Origin: Quillaja saponaria
Lineage: Eukaryota > Streptophyta > Magnoliopsida > Fabales > Quillajaceae
Direction: 5' to 3'
DNA: 64,000 bases
Assembly: GCA_029379385.1 (NCBI GenBank)
Contig: CM055617.1
Location: forward strand, 12,991,532-13,055,531
Below are positions 1-10,506 of the stretch, in pieces. A program made the position numbers and the translations under genes. Numbering within the stretch: position 1 is the first letter of the stretch; each line of letters starts with the position of its first letter. A model generated the notes under the pieces. The model saw only the letters and a program-made list of their open reading frames with translations. It was not told where the DNA came from and did no database searches.

Positions 1-134
1 ATATAGATGATTGGTGTGTCATTGATTTTGAAGTCGAGAATTCTTTAGGTAGTAAAGCATAGGGCCTTTATCATTTTTTATGAAAGATATCTAAGGAAAT
101 AAAAAATAGGCTTAGAAATGAGCCAAGTAGAATA
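1..134 (-). repeat. CNL 3'-flank repeat (unit T), copy interrupted by a hAT-like insertion
   Basis: These bases match the region just downstream of the intact CNL gene (19600-19700): both carry the 'gtgtcattg..tttgaagt' block and an 'atctaaggaaataaa' block. The match resumes weakly after the insertion at 943-1100 ('gagagttcaattta'). A second copy of the same start lies at about 1180-1260. This is non-coding paralogous DNA, oriented like the CNL 3' flank. Confidence 0.6.
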
Positions 135-142
135 GAGTATTT

Positions 143-931
143 GGATACTCGAGCTCGGCTCGAATCAAAAAAATCAAATTTGAATTCAAGCTTGAGCTCA
201 AAAACGAGCCTCGTTTCAAACTCGAGCTCGGCTTGAGCTTAATACTAGAGTACTTGAGTTCGGCTTGACTACTCGGTGAGAATTGTAAAAAACCTGTAAA
301 TATTATAAATATATATATTAAGTCACAAATTTTTTCCATCAAAATTTAAATTCATAGCAAATCACACATACCAAATTCATAATCCAAAACACATATAAAA
401 ATATCTTAATCTTACCATTCAAACTACAAAAAATAAAAATAAATAAACTTGATAAAATTTAGCAATTTTAGTACAAGAACTAGTAGTAGGTGAGATGTGA
501 CTTGTGTGAGAAAGATGATAAGAATCGAGGGGGAATAAGAGGAAAAATTTACAATGATAAAAGAATCTATGAGTTACAAGCTTAGAACTCCGTTTTTTGA
601 TAATAAACTTAGTCTCATAGAGTGAAATTGAAAGAGGAGGTCATGAGGTTAAGGTGAGAAAAGATAATGAAAGAATTCAGAAGCCTGTGGAGAATTTTAG
701 GATTTAAAATGGTCAAGCATTTTGTTTTAGTTTTTTTTTTTAAATATATAATTATTTATAATTTAATATCTTTATATATAAAATTATTTTTTCTAAAATT
801 AATAAAAATTAATCGAGCTACTTATTGAGCTTTCAAGCAGAGTACCTATATTTTGAAACTCGCTCGAATTGTTAAACGAGCTTAAAACTAAATTCGAATC
901 GGCTCATTTTGATTCAAATCGAGTACGAACT
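143..931. mobile_element. Non-autonomous hAT-like element with 8-bp target-site duplication
   Basis: The element is 789 bp and flanked by a perfect 8-bp direct repeat, GAGTATTT, at 135-142 and 932-939. Its ends are imperfect inverted repeats: both read inward through TACTCGA and then a GAATCAAA block. Subterminal DNA is rich in CGAGCTCGGCTCGAG-type motifs at the left end and in CGAGC motifs at the right end, as in many plant hAT-derived elements. No transposase is visible. It sits inside a copy of the CNL 3' flank; the copy beside the intact gene lacks it. The 8-bp duplication points to hAT, but the family assignment is an inference. Confidence 0.65.
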
Positions 932-1149
932 GAGTATTTCTCTAACTGAATCTGAGTTGATCTTTGAACAACTCTACTTGTTTCTAGCCTTAATAAAGAG
1001 TGTAAGCATTTTGGAAATCAGCTTTTGCTTTTGCAGAGTGAGAGAGAGAGAGTTCAATTTATTAAAAATGGAGTGTTCTATACGTGTGTGTGTGTCTTCT
1101 TTTTTTACTAGAATAAGTGTGTTTTATTGGTACTGAAACTACAAAGAGC

Positions 1150-1388
1150 TCAAATAGGAGGGGTATGTTACAGATAAGAATTTGGTATATAGATGGTCAG
1201 CAAGGGGTGTGTCATTGCTTTCGAAGTCATGGATTGTTTAAGTAGTAACACACATTTTCTTCAATTCACAAACAAAGAGTTCAATTTATTAAATTGAGAG
1301 TTACATTTTATTTTTATTTTTTGCTAGAATTGGGTGTTCTATGTTAATAGTTTAAGAAAAAAAGGAAACCAGAAAGCCTAGTACAATT
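1150..1388 (-). repeat. CNL 3'-flank repeat (unit T), second copy
   Basis: The 'atagatggtcagcaaggg..gtgtcattgctt' stretch and a following 'gagttcaatttattaaattgag' stretch match 19585-19760 next to the intact CNL. The run ends at the ACCTGCAC motif shared by all four CNL 3' ends. It is non-coding. Confidence 0.65.
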
Positions 1389-1650
1389 ACCTGCACATAA
1401 AATGATGGCAATGGATGAAGCTTCTGGAGTTGCAGATCATGTAATGATTTTGTGGGCAACACAAATTACCGAATGTGAACAATCCTTGGTCAAACTTCCA
1501 CTTGCTTTTTATCAATAATTTCTTCAAGCAAAGGACCTCCTTCTATGGTAAGTTTGATTAAAGAAGCAGGCAATGTTTCTTTCGTTAATGACTCCAATCT
1601 ACAGAGTTAAGGTTTTGAATCCACTTGTCTAATTCTTTCCTGCTACTAAT
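1389..1650 (-). pseudogene. CNL 3'-terminal fragment (LRR end)
   Basis: This matches the last roughly 75 codons and 3' UTR of the intact CNL (19857-20125), including the reverse complement of the conserved ending that encodes VEIWPK-like residues, the GSLIKLTI-like LRR strand and the stop region. Small deletions and a stop shift the frame, and the rest of the gene is absent, so it cannot encode a receptor. The similarity ends near 1650. A fragment of a 2OG dioxygenase follows within about 60 bp on the other strand, so two gene remnants are joined here. Confidence 0.8.
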
Positions 1651-1689
1651 CTTTTGATGAATTGTAAAGTTGGATCCCTCGTGCCATCA

Positions 1690-1900
1690 AGATCCCAGAC
1701 TTATGGGAAAGGCCTATAAATTAACTGGACAGTGAAGATATGGACGAGTTGTTTATAGGAGGGTTTCAGGCAATGAGGATGAATTACTATCCACCATGCA
1801 TTTCTCCAACCTGCAGAGCTTGTCATAGGCCTCAACCCCACTCTGACACTGTTGGACTCACCATCCTTCTCCAACTCCATGAATATCAATGATGGAATAG
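1690..1900 (+). pseudogene. 2-oxoglutarate/Fe(II) dioxygenase fragment (SRG1-like)
   Basis: The plus strand encodes, with frameshifts, DELFIGGFQAMRMNYYPPC followed by a PHSDTVGLTILLQL segment. These are hallmarks of the SRG1 / codeine-demethylase-like 2OGD family: the MNYYPPCPQP block and the H-x-D iron-ligand block. The upstream AKALKM-like piece is also recognisable. Only about 60-70 residues of a family usually 350-360 aa long remain, with no substrate domain or C-terminal half, so it is dead. Related fragments lie at 15003-15376 and 61440-61630. All three are on the plus strand and sit beside CNL-cluster repeats, which suggests the dioxygenase fragment travelled with the duplicating unit. 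Confidence 0.8.
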
Positions 1901-1974
1901 GGTTCCTGTTAAACCTACTGTATTAATTAATGAATGGATAAATATAAATTTTTATTAAAAATTGAGATTGTATT

Positions 1975-2140
1975 ATTATTTAAAATTTTTTAAAACAAAA
2001 GCCTACTTTTAAAAGCTTAGAGCATAAGCATGCCACTTTTTTTTTTTTTTTTTTTTTGCTAAATATAAAAAATTAACTTGTGCTCTTCACAAGCATAAGC
2101 ACATTTCCAAAGAACATTACCAAACCAAGCTTAAGTCATA
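1975..2140 (-). mobile_element. Partial copy of the hAT-type MITE seen at 30706-31091
   Basis: Read on the minus strand, 2140 to about 2040 matches the left end of the 386-bp MITE: a GCTTGGTTTGGTAAT-like terminus, a 'tgcttgtgaagagca' block, then a poly-A run. The other end is missing. It contains no coding capacity. Confidence 0.55.
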
Positions 2141-3010
2141 TAATTGCCCTTATATGCATTTATCTCTTCTTAAATTCTTGAATCTTGAGGCCTTTTCAGT
2201 AAATTAAAACTAATTTAAAAATGAAAAAATTAATGTCAAATTACACTATCTCCCTTGAGATTTGGCAAAATGACAATAAGATCCAAAATTTTAAAAAATC
2301 AACACTTTTGTCTCTTTGATGTATAAAACTCCAATGGTGTTGTACAATAATTAGGGGAAAAAAAAAAAACTAAAACGTCCTACATATATATTCAAACTAA
2401 CAAAAAGTTATATTTTTAGTGTTCATTTTTCAATCTAGTCCTAATTAAAATACAATTTTTTTTCTTATATTACATTCTACTTTTAGATTATTTTAATAAC
2501 AATATACTAAATTGATCTTTTTTTTTTTTTTTTTTTTTTTACTACATTATCTTTGATAGATAAACATTTAGCACAAAGTAAATTAATTTTAGTAGTCTAA
2601 AGACAAAATATATCTTACGATTTCATGAAAAAAAAAATCATGTCATAACTTTACGAAACAAAATATTGATAATTTTAGTATTTTCTCTCTAAATAAATGA
2701 GAGACTTTAAATTAAAACATCTCTTTAACACTTCAACCTTGTATTGGATTTTTTTTTTTTAATAAAAATTATTAGGTGCAAAGTATTTAATTAAGTAAAA
2801 AAAAAATCAAGAAATCAGTTAATATATATAAATTTAGAAAATTTCAAATACATTTATAATATATTAATTAATAAAAACTTATAGTAATTGATAAAATGTT
2901 GCCATTCTCTTTCTTTTCTTTTTTTCACATTTTTCAACCAATAAACATAAAAAATGTTATTTTTAGGAATATATATATATATGAGAAAGAATGTTCCATT
3001 CTCAAGGTTA
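2141..3010. other. AT-rich intergenic DNA, no gene seen
   Basis: Long A/T runs (for example the T tract at 2519-2540) and frequent stops in all frames. I recognise no coding similarity or structured repeat. Confidence 0.6.
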
Positions 3011-4470
3011 TGTCCCATTTTGATGGTTTTTGCGTTTAGTTTTATAGAATAATTGATATTTTTGGGTGGGCTTCTATTATTTTTCTCCTGGATTGCTTTT
3101 TGTATGTCTTTATGCTTGGATTATGTTAATTCTCTCTTTTTTTTATATATATATTTTTTATATTTTTTATGATCATTAACTTCTATCAAAAGATATAAGA
3201 ATGTGACAAGTGACAATCAATATTATGCAATAGATTTTTTTCTGTACATTTGATTCCATCAAACTAAGGAAAATCATTTACGGAGTATTTATGTGTGTTC
3301 TGTTTCCATATTCAATATAGGGTGGCCTTATTGCCACAATTAAAATCTTTAGGAACACCGTCTCTTAAATGTGATTAATTTTTAACTAACTTAAATACCT
3401 CTATTTAATATTTTTTTTCCTTATTTATCTTATTCATTAATTATTATTTAGCAATCACTCCTCTATCTCCTGCCATTACTATTTGGCCAAATTGACGCAG
3501 TTGTTGTGGTAATTTATTATCCAATTTTGTGTCTCTCCATTTTTTTTAATTTGAGAGAATGAATTTGAAAAAGATAAGGATACTTAAAAGCTTATTCGAC
3601 AAAGTTGACATTTGTAAACATGTAATTAGAATTTCAGTAGGACTGTGAGTGAGAGTTGAAGAGAAATAAAGAGATATGTAGAAAAAACAGTACCCACAAA
3701 GACAAACTTAGGATAAATTAACTTTTAAACATCCAAGAATACTAAGAATAAAAATTCAAAATTGTTCTCTGCTTTTGCCAGATCTTTGATATAGAGGGTG
3801 GAGTTTAAACAATATGGGGAATATAAGGAAGAATGATAGTTAAGAGGATTTTGATATGAAGGTAAAATAATGGTTTGAAATTATTTAGTTTTTTTGAATT
3901 AAAATTAAATTAAATTTGATATATTTTTTTTTGTATGCAAAGGTTAATGCCTTAGCAAGTTCATGCCTTTCTTCTCTTCTCGTCAAAAAAGTTTACTTAA
4001 TTTTCGTTTAATTTTTTAATAAAAAAAATACTTCAAAAACACAATGATAATTCATCTTGTAAATTTAATATATTAGTTTTTGACGAGATGCACGGCTGGC
4101 TGAAGAACTTGATTACTCAAAGAGATTTTATTAGTAACATAAGAGGGAAAGTGTAGAAGAGAAGTGAGAGAAAATTGTGAAGTATTTGAACAGTCAAAAT
4201 CAATATAGAATTAAAAGGGTTCTATTATTAATTATGAGAGATGAGAAACTTTGAATAAGGTTACTTAAGGCATAAAATAAAAAATTAAATTTATTAGGCT
4301 GTGGCCTTAATATTTTTTGGATGTGGCAAGAAGGCCACCCTTCAACATAGTAGAAGCAAAACTATAATTATTGATTACTACAGAAGAAATTTATAATTGT
4401 TGTCTCAATTTCATTGTAGTGGCTTCTTTTTTGACTTGAATTATTGTCATGACCCTAGCTAATAAGTTGT
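3011..4470 (+). repeat. Third copy of the A/B duplicated block (short), interrupted by a Mutator-like element
   Basis: The pieces 3011-3319 and 4341-4470 match block B around 48060-48250 and 48770-48870, in mixed order. They share 'gatataaga.tgtgacaagt.acaatcaa.attatg', the 'tgttctgtttccat' stretch, and 'aaaactataattattga..actac'. The segment is non-coding. Confidence 0.6.
3320..4340. mobile_element. Mutator-like (MULE) non-autonomous element with 9-bp target-site duplication
   Basis: The 1021-bp element has short terminal inverted repeats: the left end reads GGGTGGCCTTATTGCCACA and the right end, reverse-complemented, reads GGGTGGCCTTCTTGCCACA. It is flanked by a 9-bp direct repeat with one mismatch, TTCAATATA at 3311-3319 and TTCAACATA at 4341-4349. 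Paralogous empty sites exist near 36590 and 48160, where the same flanks are contiguous. A 9-bp duplication is typical of Mutator-like elements. No transposase ORF is present. Confidence 0.75.
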
Positions 4471-6585
4471 GACTGTCATGACAACTAAGATAGATCAAGC
4501 CCACCGTAACTCTTAAGAACCAATAATACAATCTTTCTTCTTAGTTCTTCTTAAATATTTGAATTTGTATTGTCAAGAGATTCATTTGTTATACTTGCAT
4601 TTGATTATAGAACTATTATTTAACTTAGGTCATTTTATTTTCAAAGTTACTAATTACTGAGTTGGTTTACTACGACATTAATCTTAGTTTGCATTATATT
4701 ATAAATTGCCTTTACATTTCAATTAGAAAATCATAACTGAGTTTCTTATTAGGCTCATTAGACAACTCTTTCATAAACAATCAAACTAATATTTACCAAT
4801 GTAAAGCATTACTATTAATATTCTTTCAAATTCCACCAAGTTATACATAAGCTTACAAATTCACAAGTCTTTATCTTTTTTTGAAACCTTTTTCACTCAA
4901 TGTCTAATTTTTTTAACTTATCTATTAAAAATATACAAAGAAGCTACAAGCATTACATATCCTCAATTATACTTTGCTCAATTATAGAAAATTATCCAAT
5001 AAATCATGCATAAACTTACTCCTTGCTGCCACTGAATTACACAATTTCGGAAAATCATTTAAACACACAAGAATGAGATATACATCTCAATAGGTAGGGA
5101 TGCAACGCATCATATCAATATGGATGCACTTTGCAACCATAATCGGAACAAAATATAATTCAGTCCATTTATACATTTTAGAGAAATTCAACACATTTAA
5201 ATGATTTATAGCACGTCAAATCCCACAAGTCACATACCTCAATAATCTTATATATAATATATGTCTACAATTCAAATATAAACCTACAATTCACTTAGGA
5301 TTAGTGAAATATACCAAAACATGCACAACATCTTATAAGTAATAAACATGGAAAATATTAACTCCATGCTACAGAACATATAAATATCCAATGAAGACCA
5401 AGCAAAGTACTAACATCACCCTTAAGAAGTTATCTACAACTTTCATTCAGCAGCCTTCCTAATAGCTCCAATTAACCTAAAACCAGACATTTCCTAAGTA
5501 GATGCAAAATCAAGGAAACTTAATTTAGCCATTGGTTACAAGTTAAACCAGCCTCTAGACCCTCAAACCAGTTCAGAAAAAGCACAAATAACATTTTTTT
5601 TAGTCTTTTCTACATTTCGTCTTCTGGTCTCAACCCTTATGTTGTCCATTAAGACATCCAAAAGCAAGATATACACACCAGGTGTACATGCAGAACCCAG
5701 AATTTCAATAATAACAACCAACAAGTATCTATTAAAAACAAATAATTGATGTTATTGTCACAGCTAGAAATATTAAGGCCACAACTTAATAAATACAAAA
5801 TAGATCAAACTAACCAAACTACCCTTAACATTTAATTGCATCATCAACTCTAACAATATCTCATAAAAAATAAAAAATAAATAAATAAGTCTCACCCATC
5901 CCATGCATTGATTCTAAATATATTTTATCATCTGAAATTTACAGGTAATATTGATTTATATCTGTAAATACGACCCCCATTTTTTCTTTATTCTAGTTAG
6001 CGAGAAATCAAACATAGAGGAGAAAAAATAAAAAGATTGTATCTATTTTTTTTTAATTATTAAAGATCAAATAAATACTTTTTTGGGTTTTCTTCAATTT
6101 CCTCTCAAACTCATTAAAATCTCATTTTGACAAGATATTTTTTACATGCTTGGTTGTGCTGCCACGATTTAGAAACATAAGATTAAGTAAAACTTGACAG
6201 ATTCAGAAAAATGACATACTTCACCTAAGTACTAGACGACACTCGTAGAGTACAAGGCCATACTTTTTATTCATCTCCAATCTAGTTTAAGAACTCCTGC
6301 ATCCACTGGCTTTCATTAGATTTCGATGTGTCAAAAACTTGGGGTCATCATGGCTTTTGATTTTACGATCTCTCCCTCAAAAGAGCTTAGTGGTTCTCTT
6401 CTATGCCAGTATCTTGATCTATCAAATGCAAGTGATGTTTAAAATCACATATTAATTGGCCTTCAAATTTGATAATTTATTCAAGATTTTGAATTTATTA
6501 TACTGTGTTCTTAATATTTTTGCCTCTAGTAAAAAGCCCACCCAAAATTAAATGATTTCTAATTATAAGAAAAGTATAATACTTT
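4471..6585. other. AT-rich intergenic DNA, no gene recognised
   Basis: Stops are frequent in every frame. The moderately complex stretches at 5380-5720 and 6150-6430 could be retroelement leader or LTR sequence, but I found no terminal repeats or coding domains to support that. Confidence 0.5.
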
Positions 6586-6985
6586 TATTAGAGATGATAA
6601 CAAGTACAGCAACATAAACAATTAGACCACTTATTGTCATTGATCATGTATTAATTTGTGGGAATAAAAATGTTGAGGAATAAATAAATAGAGAATAATA
6701 CATTTTTGCATATTATAGTGGATCAGTGGACGTCTTCCATCAGGAGTCAAGATTTGTTCATCTAACTATTTGATTCACTTGAGGTCCCTGAAATTATCCT
6801 ATTTCCTTGAGACCAGGACTTCACGCGGTCATGTCATACTTTACTCTAGCACTGTTGGCTTGACTGAGATGAAGAATCTATTTTGTATCTTGGTTTTGCT
6901 TTTTTGGATTAAAAATGGCGAATCTACAAAAGTTGAATACATATGGCTTCAAAAATGGACAAAAAGCCCAGCTTTGCTTTAAAAA
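6586..6985 (+). repeat. CNL promoter-side repeat (unit P), copy 1
   Basis: It shares 'gagatgataacaagta', 'ataaaaatgttga.gaataa' and the 'gcactgttggcttgactgag' block with copies at 8800-9540, 25240-25440 and 39200-39560. The copy at 25.3 kb lies upstream of the intact CNL, so this is duplicated CNL 5' flank. The short open frame here is not a recognisable protein. Confidence 0.65.
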
Positions 6986-7620
6986 TAAAACTTGAAATGT
7001 GAATGACATATTTATAATCTAATCGTTTCAGGAACCCGAGAATTTTTTTCAGAAGAATGCAACAAATTTTCCAGAAATTGAGGCATTGGGAGAGCTGAGT
7101 TTACAATGCAGAATCAGATGCATGGATAATAGGGAGATTATTGCTTCATTTTAAATTACCGGTATACCCTTTATTTGAAGTTAGTGTATCCCTGGGGGAA
7201 TGCTGGGCTTTATATCCATTTCAGGCTATTGGATTACAGGGATACAGGAAGATGAGAGCTTCTGCGTTAGTCTAAATGACAGAGAGGAGAGAGAGAAAAA
7301 CTAATATGAATTTTTTTATTTTCATTTTTTATTGGAATTTGTTCTTCTTAATGTCATATGTACATCTGTATACTTAGATTTATTTGAAGGAAATTTTTGA
7401 AAGGTATTTCAAAAATCACAAACAATTAATTAACATTTCTAAATATTATTGTTTCCTAATGCATTTTACTCATTGAGATTTTGTTAATTGTTTCGAACCT
7501 TACTCATTTTTTTACTTTCATACCTTGATGATTTTTTTTATTTGTTTTGACAAGTTAACACATAATAATAAGCCTACAATTAGATAGATAAACGTCAATA
7601 TTTTTAATGATGAAACCTGA
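6986..7620. other. Intergenic DNA, nothing recognised
   Basis: A slightly GC-richer patch at 7060-7290 has no coding match that I can see; the remainder is AT-rich. Confidence 0.5.
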
Positions 7621-7623
7621 AGA

Positions 7624-7900
7624 ACCAAAATAGGAAAAAAGAACTCACTTGAGAATTATTGCCTTAAGAGAAATTATATAATTTTTAGAATGTTGAAATT
7701 TCTAGTTGTTAGTTATCGATTCTCATCTTAATAAGGTTTTTTTTATTTTTTATTTTTCATTCAGTACAATATATATTGTGTAAGACCAAAAATAGGAAAA
7801 AAGAACTCACTTGAGAATTATTGCCTTAAGAGAAATTATATAATTTTTAGAATGTTGAAATTTCAAGTTGTTAGTTATCGATTCTCATCTTAATAAGGTT
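7624..7900. repeat. Tandem duplication, about 116 bp at a 161-bp spacing
   Basis: The stretch beginning 'accaaaataggaaaa' at 7624 recurs almost unchanged at 7785. It runs to the 'tcttaataaggtttt' block in both copies, with about one substitution plus T-tract length differences, so the duplication is young. Confidence 0.85.
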
Positions 7901-7917
7901 TTTTTTTTTTTTTTTAA

Positions 7918-8585
7918 TTTTTATTATAAAATCAATTACCATGTAGTATTCTTATATTTTGTGATGAATCATTTTGTTATTTCATTTTAAGTGAATGGTT
8001 CTCTTATATTTTATTTATATATGATCATTCAAAGTTTTCTTATTTTCTTACTATTATTAATTATGATGATTCAAACATATTTGGTATATTGAAAAACCAA
8101 TAAATTAAACAAATTGTTTTAATTAATAATTTTATTTTTTTGGTTCGAAGGAGACCCACTAGGTGTATGAGCTCTACATAGTGGGAAGTGGCTCTCTCAT
8201 CCCATATCATCTTAATAAGTTTTTTTATTCAATAAAAAAAATAAAATTGTGTACACTCTTTTCTTCAATTTTTTTCTTATTATAAAACCATACCATGTAA
8301 TATTCTTATATACTTTGATGAATCATTTTGTTATTCCATTTTAAGTGGATGATTCTCTTATATTATATTTATATATGATCATTCAAAGTTTTCTTAATTT
8401 CTTACTATTATAAATTATGTTGATTCAAATGTATTTAGTATATTGAAAAATTATCAAACCAATAAATTAAAGAAATTGCTTTAATTAATCTTTTTATTTT
8501 TTCGGTTCAAGGGAGACACACTAGGTGTAACAGTGAGAAGTAGCTCTCTCCCATCCCCCCTATCCAGGGAGAATATGAGATTCGT
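7918..8585. repeat. Direct duplication, about 310 bp
   Basis: The segments at 7918-8218 and 8272-8585 align along their length. Both carry a 'gatgaatcattttgttatt' block, 'tatatatgatcattcaaag', and a 'gagac.cactaggtgta' block. They are more diverged than the neighbouring 116-bp duplication, so this is an older event. Confidence 0.75.
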
Positions 8586-8795
8586 TTATAGGTTTTTAGT
8601 ATCAATATCAAGTGACTTTCCCAATGGAAACAACTGACACATTCAATTATTTCAATATTAAATATTTTGTTTATAGAATAACAAATTTAGGTATTATTAT
8701 TTTTATTATACAAAAATACTAAATGTTTTAAAATATTTAAGAAAATTAAATAATAATTCATTTATTTACACATACTACGTGCTAAAAATATTTTT

Positions 8796-9145
8796 GTTAG
8801 AGATGAAAATAAGAAGAGCAACACAAACAGTTTGACCGCTTATTGTCATTTAGGTATTAATTTACGGGAATAAAAATGTTGAAGGAATAAATTAGTGGAG
8901 AATAGAAATTTTTGTCTAGGAGAGTGATACGTGCTCAATCAAAATGTGTTAGATGCACATATATTAATTTGCTGGTACGAAGGAATAAAGTTACGGAGAA
9001 TAGTATATTTTTGCTGCATAGAGGAGTGATATGTGCCTCATCAACATGCGGTAGGTTAATTTAGGAGAATAAAAATGTTGAAGGAGTAGTACATTTTTGC
9101 ATGGGAGAGTGACATGTGCCCCATCAACATGTGTTAGGTCACAAA
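8796..9145 (+). repeat. Degenerate tandem repeats within a unit P copy
   Basis: Three to four imperfect units carry 'ggagaata', 'ttttgc', 'gagtgayatgtgc' and 'catcaacatg' motifs, spaced about 95-115 bp apart. The first unit matches unit P at 6590. Confidence 0.6.
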
Positions 9146-9289
9146 TGAACTATTTTTTAATAAAAATTATTTTTATAATTCCCTAGTGTTGGCCGTTGGG
9201 CTATTTTGTTCATTTTGAGCTAGTTAAATTTTTTTATACAACTTAATATATTTATTACTATAATTTGCATATTATAGTGGATTTATCGA

Positions 9290-10330
9290 GAGATCAGAGT
9301 CAAGATTTGTTCTTGAAACTATTTGGGTCCCTAAAATTATTCTATTTCCATGAGATTGGTGGCACATAAGTTCTCATCATCTCTGCTTTGATATATTCAA
9401 CCTGTCATGGGGCAGGGACCATGGCTTCACGTGGGCATGCATGTCATACTGTAGCACTGTTGGCTTGACTGAGATGAAGAATCTATTTTGTATCTTTTTG
9501 ATTAAAATGGCTAATTTACAAAAGTTAAATATACATACTTTTTCCTTTTGTAAAAAATCAGAGATTCAGTAATGGTCTTTTTGGCATCATAATGGATGAA
9601 AATGCTTGGTAACATATGTTGCTGTAGTCTTTTAAAACTAAGAAGTTTTTTGCTAATGATCATTGAAAAAACTGTTATTCCTACATATAAAATAATCTAA
9701 TTTATGAAATTAAAGTTTTCCGCAAGTTTGTTTGTTTGTTTTTTTATTTTATTTTATTTTTTTGTGCTAATCTGTTGTTGCCTTTAATGTTTCCTTATAA
9801 TTTCTTGGTAATATGTTATCCTAGATATTTTCTGTTTGTTTTCTCCTTCTAACCCATGAGTTGGATATTCATAAGAAATTGATGAATTGTTGGTTCCTTC
9901 TAGTATTTTGTTCTTCATATGTAGTAAGATCATATTGAAACGAGATATTGTTTATATATTAGTTAAATTAACTTCCGAGAATTGAGAATTTATTTATTTT
10001 TACTTAAACTACTTATGGTTGAGAAAGTCAAGGTGTTAGTATTTTGAGATTGTTAGAAATTGCGTGTTTGATTTCGATGGTATTAGCATTTTGATATTGT
10101 TAAAAATTGGGTGTTCGGTTCATTTTCAAAATCAAACCAAAAGATGAGAAGATTATAATCATTGTTTTGCTAATTATTAAGTAAGAAATCGTACGTTTCA
10201 ATTCAACTTTATTTTTTGTTATTTAATAATTGATGTTGATGGAGTAATTTGGTCTTAGATTTCTTTGTATGTTCTATTTTAATAGCAATGAGAATGAAAA
10301 ATATGTTACATGAACTATTTTTAGACATAA
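9290..10330 (+). repeat. CNL promoter-side repeat (unit P), copy 2
   Basis: 9400-9540 repeats the 'gtagcactgttggcttgac' block. 9765-9815 carries 'gttgcctttaatgtttcc', as upstream of the intact CNL at 24040. 9980-10310 aligns closely with 24720-24965 ('attgatgttgat', 'aaaaatatgttaca'). The alignment breaks at about 10330 where an insert begins, and resumes at about 14633. Confidence 0.75.
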
Positions 10331-10506
10331 TGCGTAAATCCTAGTTATAAAAATAAACAAATTAAATAAGTAACAATGTAATTGAACATGTTATGACCTG
10401 ATAGTTGAATATATGTTTTAGAATGTTTGTGTAACTTGTCGTGACTAGGTGAATAAAATTTTTATTTATTTTTTTTAATCAAACAAAAAAAAAATTAATG
10501 TAAATG

